Assembly: GCF_963678975.1 (NCBI RefSeq) | Contig: NC_089279.1 | Span: 34,105,297 to 34,169,296 of the forward strand | Source of the DNA: Dysidea avara | Lineage: Eukaryota > Porifera > Demospongiae > Dictyoceratida > Dysideidae | Direction: 5' to 3' | DNA length: 64,000 bases | Shown: in pieces, positions 53,520 to 64,000 of the stretch | Layout: each line of letters opens with the position of its first letter | Numbering within the stretch: position 1 is the stretch's first letter | The notes under the pieces: generated by a model | Databases searched by the model: none | What the model was told of the DNA's origin: nothing | What the model saw: the letters and a program-made list of their open reading frames with translations, nothing else | Program-made: the position numbers and the translations under genes

Positions 53520-54085
53520 GACCTCACAGCAGAATTACTATCAGAAGTCTGCCACAATGTAGTGGTTGAACCTAATCTACAGCCACTAATGGCAAAACTT
53601 TTCAAAACAAAACTGCTAATACCCAGGATGGTGCACGGCTCAACATATCCATGATGATGGCTTCTGGGGTGGTCGTTATGAAAAATGCTACACAGATATA
53701 AGAGTCTTCAACCCATGCACTTACTCCTTCAAACAGTGGATCCAGCATTCAATCCTGCTACAGGAAACACAAGACTATTAAGAAGAGGGCTTACAAGTCA
53801 TGCATCCGTGAAGTGGAGCACTGTACTTTTACCCCATTAGCGCCTGCCCATTAGTGTTCTCTGCAACCGGAGGTATGGGTCATGAGGCCATGACATTTTA
53901 CAGGAGATTGGCTAGCCTGTTGTCCGAAAAATGAAAGGAGCCTTAGTGTTGGGATGGGGTAGGTGTCATTTATCATTTTGCTTGCTTCGATTAACTATAC
54001 AATGTATCAGAAGGGCCCGGTCTTCTCAAGGCCATTACATCAAGTGTGCTCCGATGGACCTGATTCAATCAGAAACTCAATTCTT
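53520..54085 (+). pseudogene. Degenerate nuclease-like fragment (GFWGGR / DIRVFNP)
   Basis: Across frames the plus strand shows CHNVVVEPNLQPL, DGARL, DGFWGGRYEK, TDIRVFNP, REVEHCTFTPL, ATGGMGHEAMTFYRRLASLL and CIRRARSSQGHYIKCAPMDL. From memory, this order of blocks is typical of a conserved segment found in many cnidarian and sponge repeat proteins, often next to LINE-like reverse transcriptases. The D-x-R-V pattern suggests a restriction-like nuclease core. At least three frameshifts and stops make it a pseudogene. The family attribution is recall and needs a search. Confidence 0.5.
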
Positions 54086-54169
54086 AATTTAATGTTGTAA
54101 TCTGTTTGCTCTGTACTTTGTGCTGTTATTACAATTTTTGTTCTGTGAAAAAAAAATGCAATGGCCAGT

Positions 54170-56160
54170 TTAGTGTGTTTTAGCTACTGGACTTCAGCAA
54201 AGCCTTCGATAAAGTGTCTCAATGTTGTTCCTAAAGCCAAGATACTACGGAATCATTGGAGAAACAATTAGCTGGATTACTTCCTTCCTTACTGACCGCA
54301 AGCAGCAAGTTGTTTGTGATGGCTCCACCTCTGAAGCTGCTCATGTTACTAGTGGTGCTCTGTACTAGGCCCCTTACTGTGTTAAGGGACATTGGAAACA
54401 GCTGAAATGGAAACTGAAAAACTAAAATTGGTCAAAACTTCATATTAACAGGTATCTCTTAACAAAGACCACCTCTGTAATAGACCACCTGTATAATAAG
54501 ACCGCCTCTAATAAAACCACCTCATTATAGTAGATATGTTAAGTAGGTCCAACAAATATGGCCAGGGTGTACTCATAATGTAATAAAGTATCAATCAAAT
54601 CAGTCATTCCTTTAAAGCTGCAAGGTTGTACAAAAGGATATACTATCTACCATACCAAGGCCTAAAATCCATGGTCATGTCACAAATGAAAATGGAGCAA
54701 TTGCATGCATAATTTACTCCACTGATACTGGAATTGATAATGGATTTCTCATGAATTGTGCACGATTTAAGAGTTGCATAGTTAAATATTAATGATCTTG
54801 GACTTTGTGTCTGCATGGTAATAGTTATTCAAGGATTTAAAAACCCGAGGTGATGTCAATAATTACCTGCACCTTGGTAAAGATTGATGTCACCTCAAGT
54901 TTTTAATCTTTGAAAATGCCTATTACGAGTGCCTAACTATTATCAAGACATGAAGTCCAAGATCATCAATGTTGATTTTGTAACTATGCAACTCCTAAAT
55001 CATGCACAATTCATGAGAAATCCATTATCAAATCCAGAATCAGCGGAGTAAATTGTGCATGCAATTGCTCCATTTTCATTTGTGACATGACCATGGACTT
55101 AGGTCTTGGCATGGTAAGATAATATATCCTTTTGTACAACCCTGCAGCAGCTGTCATTTAACTTTAAAGTACTGACTGACTGACTGATTGATTGATTGAT
55201 ATTATATTACATTATGAGTACGTCTTGGCCATATTTGTTGACCTACTTGACATAACTACTATAATGAGGTGGTTTTATTAGAGGCGGTCTTATTATACAG
55301 GTGGTCTTTGTTAAGAGGTACCTGTTAATATGAAGTTATGGTGAATTTCAGTTTTACAGTTTTTTCCATTTCAGTTGTTTCCAATGTCTTCTGTGTTAAG
55401 TCTACTTACCATTTATTTGCAGACGACTGTTTTATATATCGTCAAATTAATTCTATATACACGTGACCGTGACACCCTACAAAATGACTTAGCTACTTTG
55501 TCTAGAACAATTGGCCAACAAATGGCTCATGCGATCCAATCCGTTAAATGTGTCGTATTAAACTAAACCCAATTTACGTACATTATACTCGGTATGCATA
55601 CTACATGAAGAAAATATCTAGGTCTGGTTTATAGATAGTATAAACTTACCTTTAATTGTAAAAAGCTAATTCGGCATTAGCTAGCTTTTGTCAGAAGAAA
55701 CAAACATTTCTGTCAAAAAGATCAAGATTACTTACATTAGACCACTTCAGCCATCATATGGTCTCCTCACACTAACAATAGTATAAACAAATTAGAGGCA
55801 GATCAAAGAAGAGCTGCTTGGTATGTCATGTCAGATTACAGCAGATTCAACATGCAGTGCACTTGATATCAGATTTACAGTGAGACACCCTCAAGAGAAG
55901 AAGAGATATTCAATCCTTACGTGTATCCAACAAGATAATTAATGGTCTAGTAGAAGTATCTCTACCAGAATGTATCATTGTAAACCCATTTATTACTAAG
56001 CAAGAGGTTTACCATCATCTCAACATCAATGGAAAGCTATAAGCTAGTTTCTTCCCAAGGATAATTCATAAGTGGAACTCCCTCCCTAGCGAAGTAATTT
56101 ATAGCCAATGCACCAACACTGGAACAATTTATACTGCACTTACATAATCAATATACGTAA
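54170..56160 (+). pseudogene. LINE reverse transcriptase split by a 1 kb foldback
   Basis: LDFSKAFDKVSQ, YYGIIGETISWITSFLTDRK and VTSGALY precede the insertion. After it, HLFADDCFIYRQINS carries the intact catalytic FADD, followed by DTLQNDLATLSRT and KCVVLN. From 55740, LEADQRRAAWYVMSDYSRFN and WNSLPSEVIY mark the C terminus. Stops and frameshifts occur throughout. It is the only LINE copy on the plus strand in this part with both active-site motifs visible. Confidence 0.78.
54387..55388. mobile_element. Foldback element, ~450-bp arms, 10-bp duplication CTGTGTTAAG
   Basis: CTGTGTTAAG at 54377-54386 and 55391-55400 flanks ends GGACATTGGAAACAGCTGAA and TTCAGTTGTTTCCAATGTC. The two halves are inverted copies almost throughout; for example GGAGCAATTGCATGC near 54692 is mirrored near 55053. 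The centre is near 54880. The 10-bp duplication suggests a Mutator-like origin. A related left arm begins near 63630. Confidence 0.85.
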
Positions 56161-56781
56161 TAATTCAAACATTGTATTATACTCATATGTATGAGTGCTA
56201 CAATTACACAAAATAATAATTAGCAGCTGTTATTTAGTTCCAAGGATTGTTTACTAGTTAATACAAAGCGACAAACTTTATTACAGCTGGCCACAAAGTG
56301 ACAAGCTTTATTTAGTTTGCTTATTGTAACACATTAATAAATGCATGTTGTTGACAACCAATCATTGTTCAACTATCCAGGCAACAAGTTAGCCTGTGGT
56401 ACAGGGAGTCAGAAACCAACTATATATGCTGAATGCAGAAAACAATCCCAGACCAGCTGAGGAGCCACACAGCCAGTACTATTGACAATTTAAAAATTAT
56501 AGGTGTTAAATCTATGTATTTAAGTAATCATGTGTGTTAGTAATTACTGTATGTGTTTTGTTTTTGTACCTGTTTGTGCTGTATATGTGTTTTAGCTCTG
56601 GTAAGGAAGAACAGCTCATACCGACTAAATTACATGATAAATCAAATCAAATGTGAGATCAAATGATCACTGCTTGAGTGGATCTTAGGAAAGTATTCGT
56701 TTGCCATATTATTAGCTGTCAATACAAGTTTCTATCAATATGAAATCAATTAGAAAATGCACAGATAGCTGTAAGGTACAC
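56161..56781. repeat. LINE 3' flank and dispersed repeat ending TCAGAAACC
   Basis: 56315-56465 (TTGTTGACAACCAATCATTG, GGCAACAAGTTAGCCTGTGG) matches 63440-63620 on the same strand. It may be the 3' UTR of the LINE at 54170 or a separate repeat. The rest is unclassified. Confidence 0.45.
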
Positions 56782-58426
56782 AGGGGCGGATCTAGGATTT
56801 ATAAAAGGGGGGGGGGCTAACTCAAGGTACTAATCTCTTAGGTAGAGGTGTGCAAAGCATGCTGGAACTAGGGGGGTCTGGGGGCATGCCCCCCCAGGAA
56901 AATTTTGAAAAATAGATGCTAAAATACTGCAATTTGGACATTTCCACATAAAATTCATACCTGTAGATATTTTATATACTGCCTTTAGATTATAGGTATG
57001 GCTCTCTGAAGCATTTTGCTAATGGAAAAGTTTGGGTAGGTACAGACAACCAAGTACATGATGCACCCCTTTCACAATAGCAAAACACTGAATAGGTTCA
57101 TGTTAGAATAAGAATGTTGAAAGTGGAAAATTTTGAAATTTGAACAATACAAGATTGAATCTGAGAGCATTTTCAATGGAAAATGTGTACCTGAATTAAG
57201 TATTGCCATACATATTAACTACACAAGTAGATGCATGAATGAAGCCCTTTAAACAGACCAATGCACTTCATTGTATGTATAAGTGCAGGCAGATTTGGAA
57301 AAATTCCATAACAGAACCAACTACTAGTCTCGCGTTGCCAGACCCTAATTCTCCACACGGCGCTTATCGATTGGAAATTATGGCGCTTATAATTTCCAAT
57401 CGATAAGCGCCGTGCGGAGAATTAGGGTCTGGCAACGCGAGACTACATTGAGTAGCTATCATGCATGCATGATAATTTTTTCATTTGTAGCTACCAAGCA
57501 TTTAGATATATAGCTAGTTATCTCCTCTTAACCATGCTCTAATCAGCTGAATCTGTGAGACAGAAACATATATAGCTAAGTTGTAGTAGTGTTGAACGTA
57601 AATGAGTTCACAATTATTAGTATGCTTGCTCCTTAGCCTAGTGACACTTTGTCAGCCTTAACACCAAAATTAATAATAATAAAGTGTAGCTACTGAAAAG
57701 CAGAATTCAGTGAAGGGTACTAGTAGCTATTAGCTATTCCACTGGCAACCCTTAAGCAAAGTGCAACTATATTTGCATTTATGGGCTTTATGAATTTGCT
57801 GTTGTGATAGTCAACTTATTTCTAGATCTGCTGGGTTATGCAGACCTGGGGTTATGAAAACTGATCTATAGCTAGCTACAAATACCAGCACCATAATCCA
57901 CAGCATGGAGTCATATCAGAAGGCAACTGATACAGAGTTAACATTCATATATAAACAAAAGAATAAGCTATAGCTGGCTCATGAGACTGTATGATGCTAG
58001 TTTGCTAAATGGCTGAGTTGGTAGCTACATATTATTTTTACTGAAACTGATAACTCTAACCAATTAAACCAACCAACACTTTTTGAATCTTTTAAAATAT
58101 AAAAGCCACACTGATCGCCTCTTATAGCCATAGTGGAAAACACTGCTAACTATCTGAATAAAACAAAACCCACAATTACAACTTTTATAACTGGAGATGC
58201 AGCCCACAATTGAAACCTGTTTTTCGGAAGCTATACTCTCCTGGAACAGTAGATATAGTTACATAGACATTATTTGTGTTGGTAGTGATGCATAGTCCCT
58301 GAAATAAGTCTGCTTTTGATACACATAGAAGAGTTAGGGTTTTATTAGCCAAGTACTAACTTAGAAAGGAAAGGAGGGGCTACAGCCCCCTTAGTCCCTC
58401 CCTCCCCCCATCCTAAATCCACCCCT
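56782..58426. mobile_element. CAGGGGCG-family element, inverted relative of 38917-39784
   Basis: The left end CAGGGGCGGATCTAGGATTT and the next 530 bp match the right half of 38917-39784 inverted. A plausible right end, CCTAAATCCACCCCTG, lies at 58411-58426. No target duplication is visible, so the right border is tentative. A palindromic MITE is inserted at 57325-57445. Non-coding. Confidence 0.6.
57325..57445. mobile_element. Palindromic MITE TAGTCTCGCGTTGCCAGACC, 55-bp arms
   Basis: The arms 57325-57379 and 57391-57445 are near-perfect inverted copies with ends TAGTCTCGCG/CGCGAGACTA. The terminal TAGTCTCG resembles the ends of the 37714-40548 element (TAGTCTCGTG), so this may be a minimal derivative of that family. 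Confidence 0.87.
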
Positions 58427-58651
58427 GCCTTTTGCATGTTATACAAATAAGTCGCACTACTCATGCTTTATTAGCAATGCTTTAATCCATCACTACTATA
58501 CTGGACCATCATATATATGCATTGTGTTAAGTGTAACTATACAAATAGTAACTCATTATAACAGTGCAAGTAGCTATACTTGACAATAAGAAATCAATTA
58601 CCATGCAGCTATAATTGTACACTTTTATGTTACAATCAAGCTAGAGGACCA

Positions 58652-59398
58652 CTAAAAATCACTACTAGTCACAACACCGTAAGGGCTTTCCTTGATGTGT
58701 TCTCCATTGACACACACTGACACCTTCACCTCTCCAACTTGGTGTGATTCAAAACAAGTCATGTAAACACCATCATTATTATCAGAGACTAGTGTTGTGT
58801 TATTGACTCCTCCTAACTGGACACTCACTTGATCTGCACCTTCTCTGAAACAATGATCACCATTGTTGTCCCTTGTGATGATGGTGAACTCCACCTTCTT
58901 ACCAATAATGGCACTCTTGGGAACATCTATAATTTGACACTGTTGAGGATCTGGTGCTTCAGTTGATACTGTGATCTCCATTAAATCTACTAAATGATGA
59001 CCTCGAAGTATTCTGCTGTACTTGTGATAGTCACTACAACCATTACAAAGGAACAAACTACACTTGGGACAGAAGACCTTTATTGGATTATACCTGAGGC
59101 ATTCATTACATTCAACTTCTGCAACATTTTGAGCATGCTTTAGTACTAACTGATCCACCAAATGATTGATGATAAAGGCATCATCAAACTCCTTCACTCC
59201 TCCTCCAGGAAGTATCACTTTCTGTCTACATTGGGGACATGTGATGTGATCATAAGAGTCTTTCTTCAACTCCTCCAGACACTGTTCACAGTAGGAATGG
59301 TGACAAGGTAGATACTTAGGCTTCTTGAATAACTTGTGACATATTGAACAGCTAAGAGTATTGACAATCTTCTTTAGGTGTTTGGCAGCCATCATCAA
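58652..59398 (-). CDS. RING, B-box and filamin-repeat protein (TRIM-like)
   Basis: A complete single-exon ORF of 248 codons starts at an ATG triplet. The RING is intact: C17-x2-C20, C32-x-H34, C37-x2-C40, C54-x2-C57. A B-box follows (ECNECLRYNPIKVFCPKC, FLCNGCSDYHK, HH near 140). Residues about 150-245 form a filamin-type Ig repeat (KVEFTIITRDNNGDHCFREG, NDGVYMTCFESHQVGEVKV, HIKESPYGV). RING domains recruit E2 enzymes, so this is a likely ubiquitin ligase. TRIM2/3/71 have a coiled coil before the filamin repeat and an NHL propeller after it; both are missing, so this is a short form. A decayed NHL stretch lies 2.6 kb away on the other strand. Confidence 0.88.
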   Translation of the reverse strand: MMMAAKHLKKIVNTLSCSICHKLFKKPKYLPCHHSYCEQCLEELKKDSYDHITCPQCRQKVILPGGGVKEFDDAFIINHLVDQLVLKHAQNVAEVECNECLRYNPIKVFCPKCSLFLCNGCSDYHKYSRILRGHHLVDLMEITVSTEAPDPQQCQIIDVPKSAIIGKKVEFTIITRDNNGDHCFREGADQVSVQLGGVNNTTLVSDNNDGVYMTCFESHQVGEVKVSVCVNGEHIKESPYGVVTSSDF

Positions 59399-61999
59399 TA
59401 TTGTAGTATAGTCACTCAGCTCACAACAATTTTATTGATCTCAAATTCACAATGTTCAAAAGTGATGTGACTGCTATTCCAGGATATATATAGCTTAAAA
59501 GTGCTGACAATTCAAACAAGCCTGTGTATGTTATCAGACAAGATTTTTCAGGCATGTAAGTGTTTATTGCAGCACAGTAACTGATTTGTGTGAAGGTGAA
59601 GATGTGTTGATTATTGCCAGTCAGAAAAGGTAAACACATTAATTTTTCAAAAAAAACATTCTGAGTCAACTGAGATATAAGTAACACAATGTAATAACCT
59701 CATTCCTAAAAAAAATGGCTTTACATCAATCAACATTAAATTTGCTAGTTCAAATATGCCTTTTGGGTGCTATGAACCCCCTCAATATTCTCATTGTGTA
59801 CAAGCTATAGTAGAAGCTACAAGTACAATTGCAATGGAAAGAGCACAATTTAGTGTTAATCTCTTCTAAGCAACTGCATTGCTGTAGAGGTAGTCAGAAT
59901 ACATTTGTAACTGTTAAAAGAACAAAATGCTCTAATATAACAGTCAACTACTTCGCTCTAAAAACCATAGGAGGAGTAACAGGGGTTAGATCCCCTCCAC
60001 TTTTAAGATTGATATACTCTATAGTATAGCAGTCAGTTACTCTAATAGAGCAGTCATGTGCTCAAATGAAATATTCAGACTGAGAAACATATAGAATAAA
60101 CTTTTCAATAATCTCCTGTGGGAGCATGCCCCCAGACACCCCTAAATACAGCACACTGAGTGTACTTTGGACACTGTGTAAATTGTATCAATCAATTATC
60201 ACCCTTTTTAGCCCCCTCACTTAAAATTTTGCTGCCACATCCTGTTCAAAACTGTAACACTAAAGAAAATTAATGATCAATAGCTATGTGCATTCTTCTT
60301 GACCCATGTATCATTGTGTCAAACATCCCAGCCTGCCATACCAATTGCTTGAAGTATACATACCTTCTAAACATGTATTGAATCATAAAATCAATCATGC
60401 TTTTAAAGACTGACTTAAATATATGAAAAACTTCATGCTTAAGTTGAAATACATACCTCCTTTAGCAGTTTATATTATAGTAAAAATTTTAAGTACCTTT
60501 AAAGTTACCATGGATACAACATCTAGGCCCAAAACTTAGTACTACCAGAGCTTCTATACTTGATATATTATTCTAGCTATAAACAGTACAACTGCTTCAT
60601 TGTTGAGATAATGGTAATGATGGGTTAGTTTAGTGAGAGCATCAAAAGCTTCCTGTACATGCAGTAAAGCTAATAGAATTTAAGGGATTTTCAGGGAATG
60701 ACAAGTCATCAGGATTAGGCACAGGAAAGTCACTATGAGTGAAAACAGAATAAAAGTATACTTGTTTAAGAACTCTGTGTTGCTATCATTGGTTTCAGCT
60801 GAGGTGGAGGCACCATGTAGCTGTGGATGCAGGTGCTGGGTCTTAGAATAAATTAAGGGGTCCTTACTGATGACAAAATTATGTACAAGACTTTGTTAGC
60901 TCCCTTACCCTTGTAACTATCATTTATTGTAATTAATTTTAAGCTGTAGTTAGTATTTATTGTAATTTTTAAGTTGTAGTTAAATAAGCAGTTTTTATAG
61001 GCTCTTGGCATTGATTGCCATTTCTACTTTAAATTGTATACCGTCTTATCTCCTTTGTACCTCACCATCTTTGTAATTCCACATGTGTATCTGTAAAGCA
61101 ATGAAAATGAAAACTATAAATAAGTATTATTTCTAAAGTATTCCTAACAAGTTGGTAAACAAGATCTCCCAATCAGTTTTCAGAGCAACGCATCAAGTCT
61201 ACAACAGCTTCTTATCTACTTCCAATTTCCAAGGCAGAAATTGACACAATCCACATTGATTCCATGAGGCTTATATCATAGTAGGTCGGGCATGGGAATC
61301 ATGGGTACATTGTGGAACTCATAGCTACTTACATAACAGATTTCAATGTTTCTCTGTATATATTGTTCTTCAAAGTATTGCCAGGCAAGCTATATAACAT
61401 ATGATAGCTAATTTTTTGCATGATAAATAACAACTTCGATGCTACCAGCTGCAAGTCACTGGTAGATCCTCAGAATCACCATGTCAATCACCCATCCCAC
61501 ATACATATATTGCTGTTTTGTACATTATTCTGTAAAGCGATCAAATTAAATTTATTTAATTACATTATACCTAATGGTGGGAAAGCCACCTAATGAACAA
61601 TTAAAGACTTTCCACTGGCATAGATGGTGTGGAGATGAGGAAGTCTCCATGTATAGCTACTGGAAAACAATTAATGGCATCACAAAAAGTGCATTGAAGG
61701 TTTGGCGGCACCCTTGCCTTCTCAAGATACTCTACTACCTGCAGGGGTGTCCCCTTACACTAGTATGTGTTAGCTTCTAGATTTGCTTCCTGCTATATCA
61801 TGCAAATTTCATCTTCATAATTGGTCATCAAAATTTAATGTAGACAGTAACTATAAGCCTCATTAGGACACATTTTTACACTGTTAGATAACATTATCAA
61901 TGATAACACAAAGAGGGAAGTTGTGATACGTATTAGACAAACACCTATATAAAATTTGGTGGAGATGGTAGCTATAGTCATTTCATTTATCCTTTTGTT
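59399..61999. other. Unclassified gap with CTCTAATAGAG modules
   Basis: Modules lie at 59928-59955 and 60005-60060. 60115-60200 (GGGAGCATGCCCCCAGACAC) resembles the GGGGCATGCCCCCAG interior of CAGGGGCG elements. 61190-61400 shows a weak coding-like stretch (HIDSM, GHGNHGYIVELIATYITDF) that I could not assign. The ORF at 61574-61780 is unrecognised. No supported gene. Confidence 0.4.
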
Positions 62000-62444
62000 G
62001 CCATTTTTCCTATTAACATGATTGCAGTCAGTGACAGATGCAAGCAGGATGTGGTCAAGAATTTTTACAAGGGAAAAAATCTTTCCAGTATCATTTGGTG
62101 CAAAGTGAAGTGGAGATGGTCATTTGAGATGATGGGTACTCCACCAAAGATATCATTCAGTATGGAGACCTTCATATATGCACTCGATCGGTGTAGTATT
62201 CAACATAATTCAAGTGTTCAATATATGAATAAAAATTTTTGTGCTGAGGTTTGCCAAATGCAGGTCAGTTCTATGTGTCTCATTGCATTATGTTGGACAG
62301 CAATAAAAACATGTATGTTACTGACTGTGGTAATGGCATTGTTGTGATGTTCAGTATGGATGGCAATTTCAGTGAGAAGATTGACTGCGTCATGCCACAG
62401 GCTATACACATTGATCAAGATTGTTACATCATCACTACTATATG
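62000..62444 (+). pseudogene. Decayed NHL-repeat fragment
   Basis: The plus strand reads IAVSDRCKQDVVKNF in one frame and, after a frameshift near 62250, GQFYVSHCIMLDSNKNMYVT and DCGNGIVVMFSMDGNF. These match the NHL pattern (hydrophobic, then D-x-x-x-N-x-Y-V-x-D, then V-x-x-F-x-x-D-G). NHL propellers form the C terminus of TRIM2/3/71 proteins. With only about three blades, a frameshift and a stop (TGA 62443-62445), it is a fragment. It is not in phase or orientation with the RING gene at 58652-59398. Confidence 0.6.
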
Positions 62445-62449
62445 ATCAA

Positions 62450-63430
62450 TGCTCATTATTTTTAGCGATAGTAACTATCTCACTGTGTTTAGCCCCAGAC
62501 CTGCCATGAAATTAATAAACAAGATAAAAGAATTTTTCACACTGAATGCATTGCTGTTAACAGAATCGGTGCATTTTATACAGTACATTTCAAATTCACA
62601 GAAAATTAAGGCCAATGAAACTTGATTAGCAGTTTCGCATCATCGCCCACATGCTTTTTATATACCCGCATGGAATTTCATTATTGGTATTGCAGATCGA
62701 AATACTCTAATAGAGCAGTAACTTTTATTCTAATAGAGCAATCAGCTATACTCTAATGAAAAAATCACTTGTTTAGGAATTACAGAAATAGCTGAATATT
62801 CTAGTAACATACTTTAGCTGTTTAATGCAAGAGTAATTAATGTAGATCTCACTGTTTTTTGGCAGAAATCTTCATGTTAGAGATGTGTGTTGTGCTTTTG
62901 GAAAATAATGAATAATGAATAATAACTGCCCGCCTGCATCCTTTTTTCAAAAAATTGAGCAAGAAACTGGTAATCAAGCTTCATTGGCCTTATAATTACA
63001 AATTTAATTCAATATTATTAATATGCTACAATGGATTCCCACAGAGGGACAATTACAAGTGAAATAATCAATGGACAGTGGATTTGGAGATTCCTAAATG
63101 GTTGTAAATTAACACTGATTTGTCAACTGTGCAATTGAAGGGGTCAGTGGAAAAAGACGACCAGTGCCATTTTAAATTTTCCATTTTCTAAAAATTAGAA
63201 TTATCTGTTTTAGCCAGGTGAATAATCTTCTCACCAAGTAAGCAACAGAATTTAAAAGTTCATAGCAGTTTCAAATTAGTTTTTAGCAAGTACCACAATA
63301 CTTCAATTATGTCCCTAAATGCTGTTTAATGCCCACTATCAGGTTGCCTAAATTTTCAAATGGTACTTGTCCCCTTTTGCCACTGACCCCTTCAATTGTA
63401 AAACCAATAATGTTTATGTGCAGGTTTGAT
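62450..63430. other. Unclassified gap with CTCTAATAGAG array
   Basis: 62695-62765 has GATCGAAATACTCTAATAGA plus two more units. 63125-63160 and 63360-63400 carry an inverted pair (CAATTGAAGGGGTCAGTGG against CCACTGACCCCTTCAATTG), with wider pairing around it spanning about 62995-63405. This suggests a foldback of about 400 bp. No gene was seen. Confidence 0.45.
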
Positions 63431-63434
63431 TTTT

Positions 63435-63630
63435 TTTTGCATATAGTTTGCTTATTGTGATGTATTAATAATGAATGAAACTTGTTGATAACCAATCATT
63501 GTTCAACTATCCCTCTAGGGACCTTCAGGGAGGCAACAAGTTAGCCTATGGCACAGGGAGTCAGAAACCTGCATGAACCTGAAAACTATGTTGAATGCGG
63601 AAAAATCCCAGACTTGCTGAGGAGGATAAT
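63435..63630 (+). repeat. Dispersed repeat, second copy of 56315-56465
   Basis: TTGTTGATAACCAATCATTG, GGCAACAAGTTAGCCTATGG and CACAGGGAGTCAGAAACC follow the order at 56340-56430. A TCTAGGGACCTTCAGGGA insertion of about 18 bp is present only here. Confidence 0.6.
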
Positions 63631-63631
63631 T

Positions 63632-64000
63632 GGAAACAGTGGAAATGGAAATGGTCAAATCATCATATAAATGCACTCTAGAGTAAAACCCTTGTTTAGT
63701 GGCCACCTATTATTAAAGACGACCTTCTTATAAAGACCACCTCTGTACAAAGACCACATTGTAATTAGATCTCAAAGATGGCTAAGGCATACTAACCACT
63801 TCATGGTCACCTTTTATAAAGACCACCTCTTCACATTGCAATAATAGCTAGGTTCCAAAAATCCTACATATGTCATGACCGCTTTATCTAAACAACTAAA
63901 AAGACTAGGCTGTTAAGGTCATCATCTCCTATTAGACCTCATTTTTCATTGATACAGTAGGTTGTAGTGTACTAGCTACATTTCACTTGCATGGAATATA
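63632..64000. mobile_element. Left arm of a foldback related to 54387-55388, cut by the window end
   Basis: ATTGGAAACAGTGGAAATGG opens as in 54387, followed by repeated AAAGACCACCT phrases like those at 54470-54530. The right arm lies beyond the window, so size and target duplication cannot be read. Confidence 0.6.

Noticed and set aside
61190..61400. Integrase-like coding stretch (HIDSM...GHGNHGYIVELI)
   Set aside because: The catalytic DDE spacing cannot be seen, and a stop interrupts the stretch. Too weak to call.
1..64000. Bacterial or symbiont origin of the window
   Set aside because: Spliced exons, LINE/SINE/hAT content and animal domains throughout; no operons or ribosome-binding-site-led gene runs.

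Overview
The window looks like nuclear DNA of an early-branching animal, most likely a demosponge. The reasons are intron-split genes with GT/AG borders, animal domain families (Roco GTPase, ZU5 plus Death domain, RING/B-box/filamin, Rab, ankyrin), AT-rich sequence and a very dense load of nested transposons. The species assignment is inference. No bacterial operon, rRNA, functional tRNA or CRISPR array was seen.

Layout. 1-17600: minus-strand exons that can be read as one large gene. A 4 kb exon carries LRR, Roc-COR and a beta-propeller-like region. It is followed by a ZU5 exon, two short exons of the UPA-like region and a terminal Death-domain exon. One intron of about 6.9 kb holds a 30-bp-unit satellite of about 2.6 kb, a piggyBac-type MITE, a 330-bp foldback and a hAT-like element. 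18600-25700: nested hAT-like elements and a decayed Crypton-type tyrosine recombinase in a repeat frame that recurs without the gene at 24.9-25.6 kb. 26000-31900: mostly dispersed repeats and MITEs. 31900-33000: a plus-strand gene with a C-terminal membrane anchor, facing a minus-strand ankyrin-repeat exon. 33000-36560: a nearly full-length CR1/Jockey-like LINE just 5' of the ankyrin start. 37700-40550: a TIR element with a 9-bp target duplication, containing another TIR pair, a dead LINE and a further TIR element inserted in that LINE. 40800-44130: repeats. 44300-49900: a two-exon Rab-like GTPase with a 4.9 kb transposon-filled intron. 50000-58450: nested hAT-like elements, LINE remains, a nuclease-like fragment and a 1 kb foldback splitting a LINE. 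58650-59400: an intact RING/B-box/filamin gene. 62000-62450: a decayed NHL-repeat fragment on the opposite strand. The end of the window begins another copy of the foldback family.

The host genes suggest innate-immunity or death-signalling and trafficking roles (Roco/ZU5/Death, TRIM-like, Rab). They do not form an operon. The main novelty candidates are the Roco-propeller-ZU5-Death gene, the short palindromic CTCTA-N-TAGAG module scattered through unrelated elements, the unrecognised tail-anchored gene with a possible 29-nt intron, and the multi-level transposon nesting.
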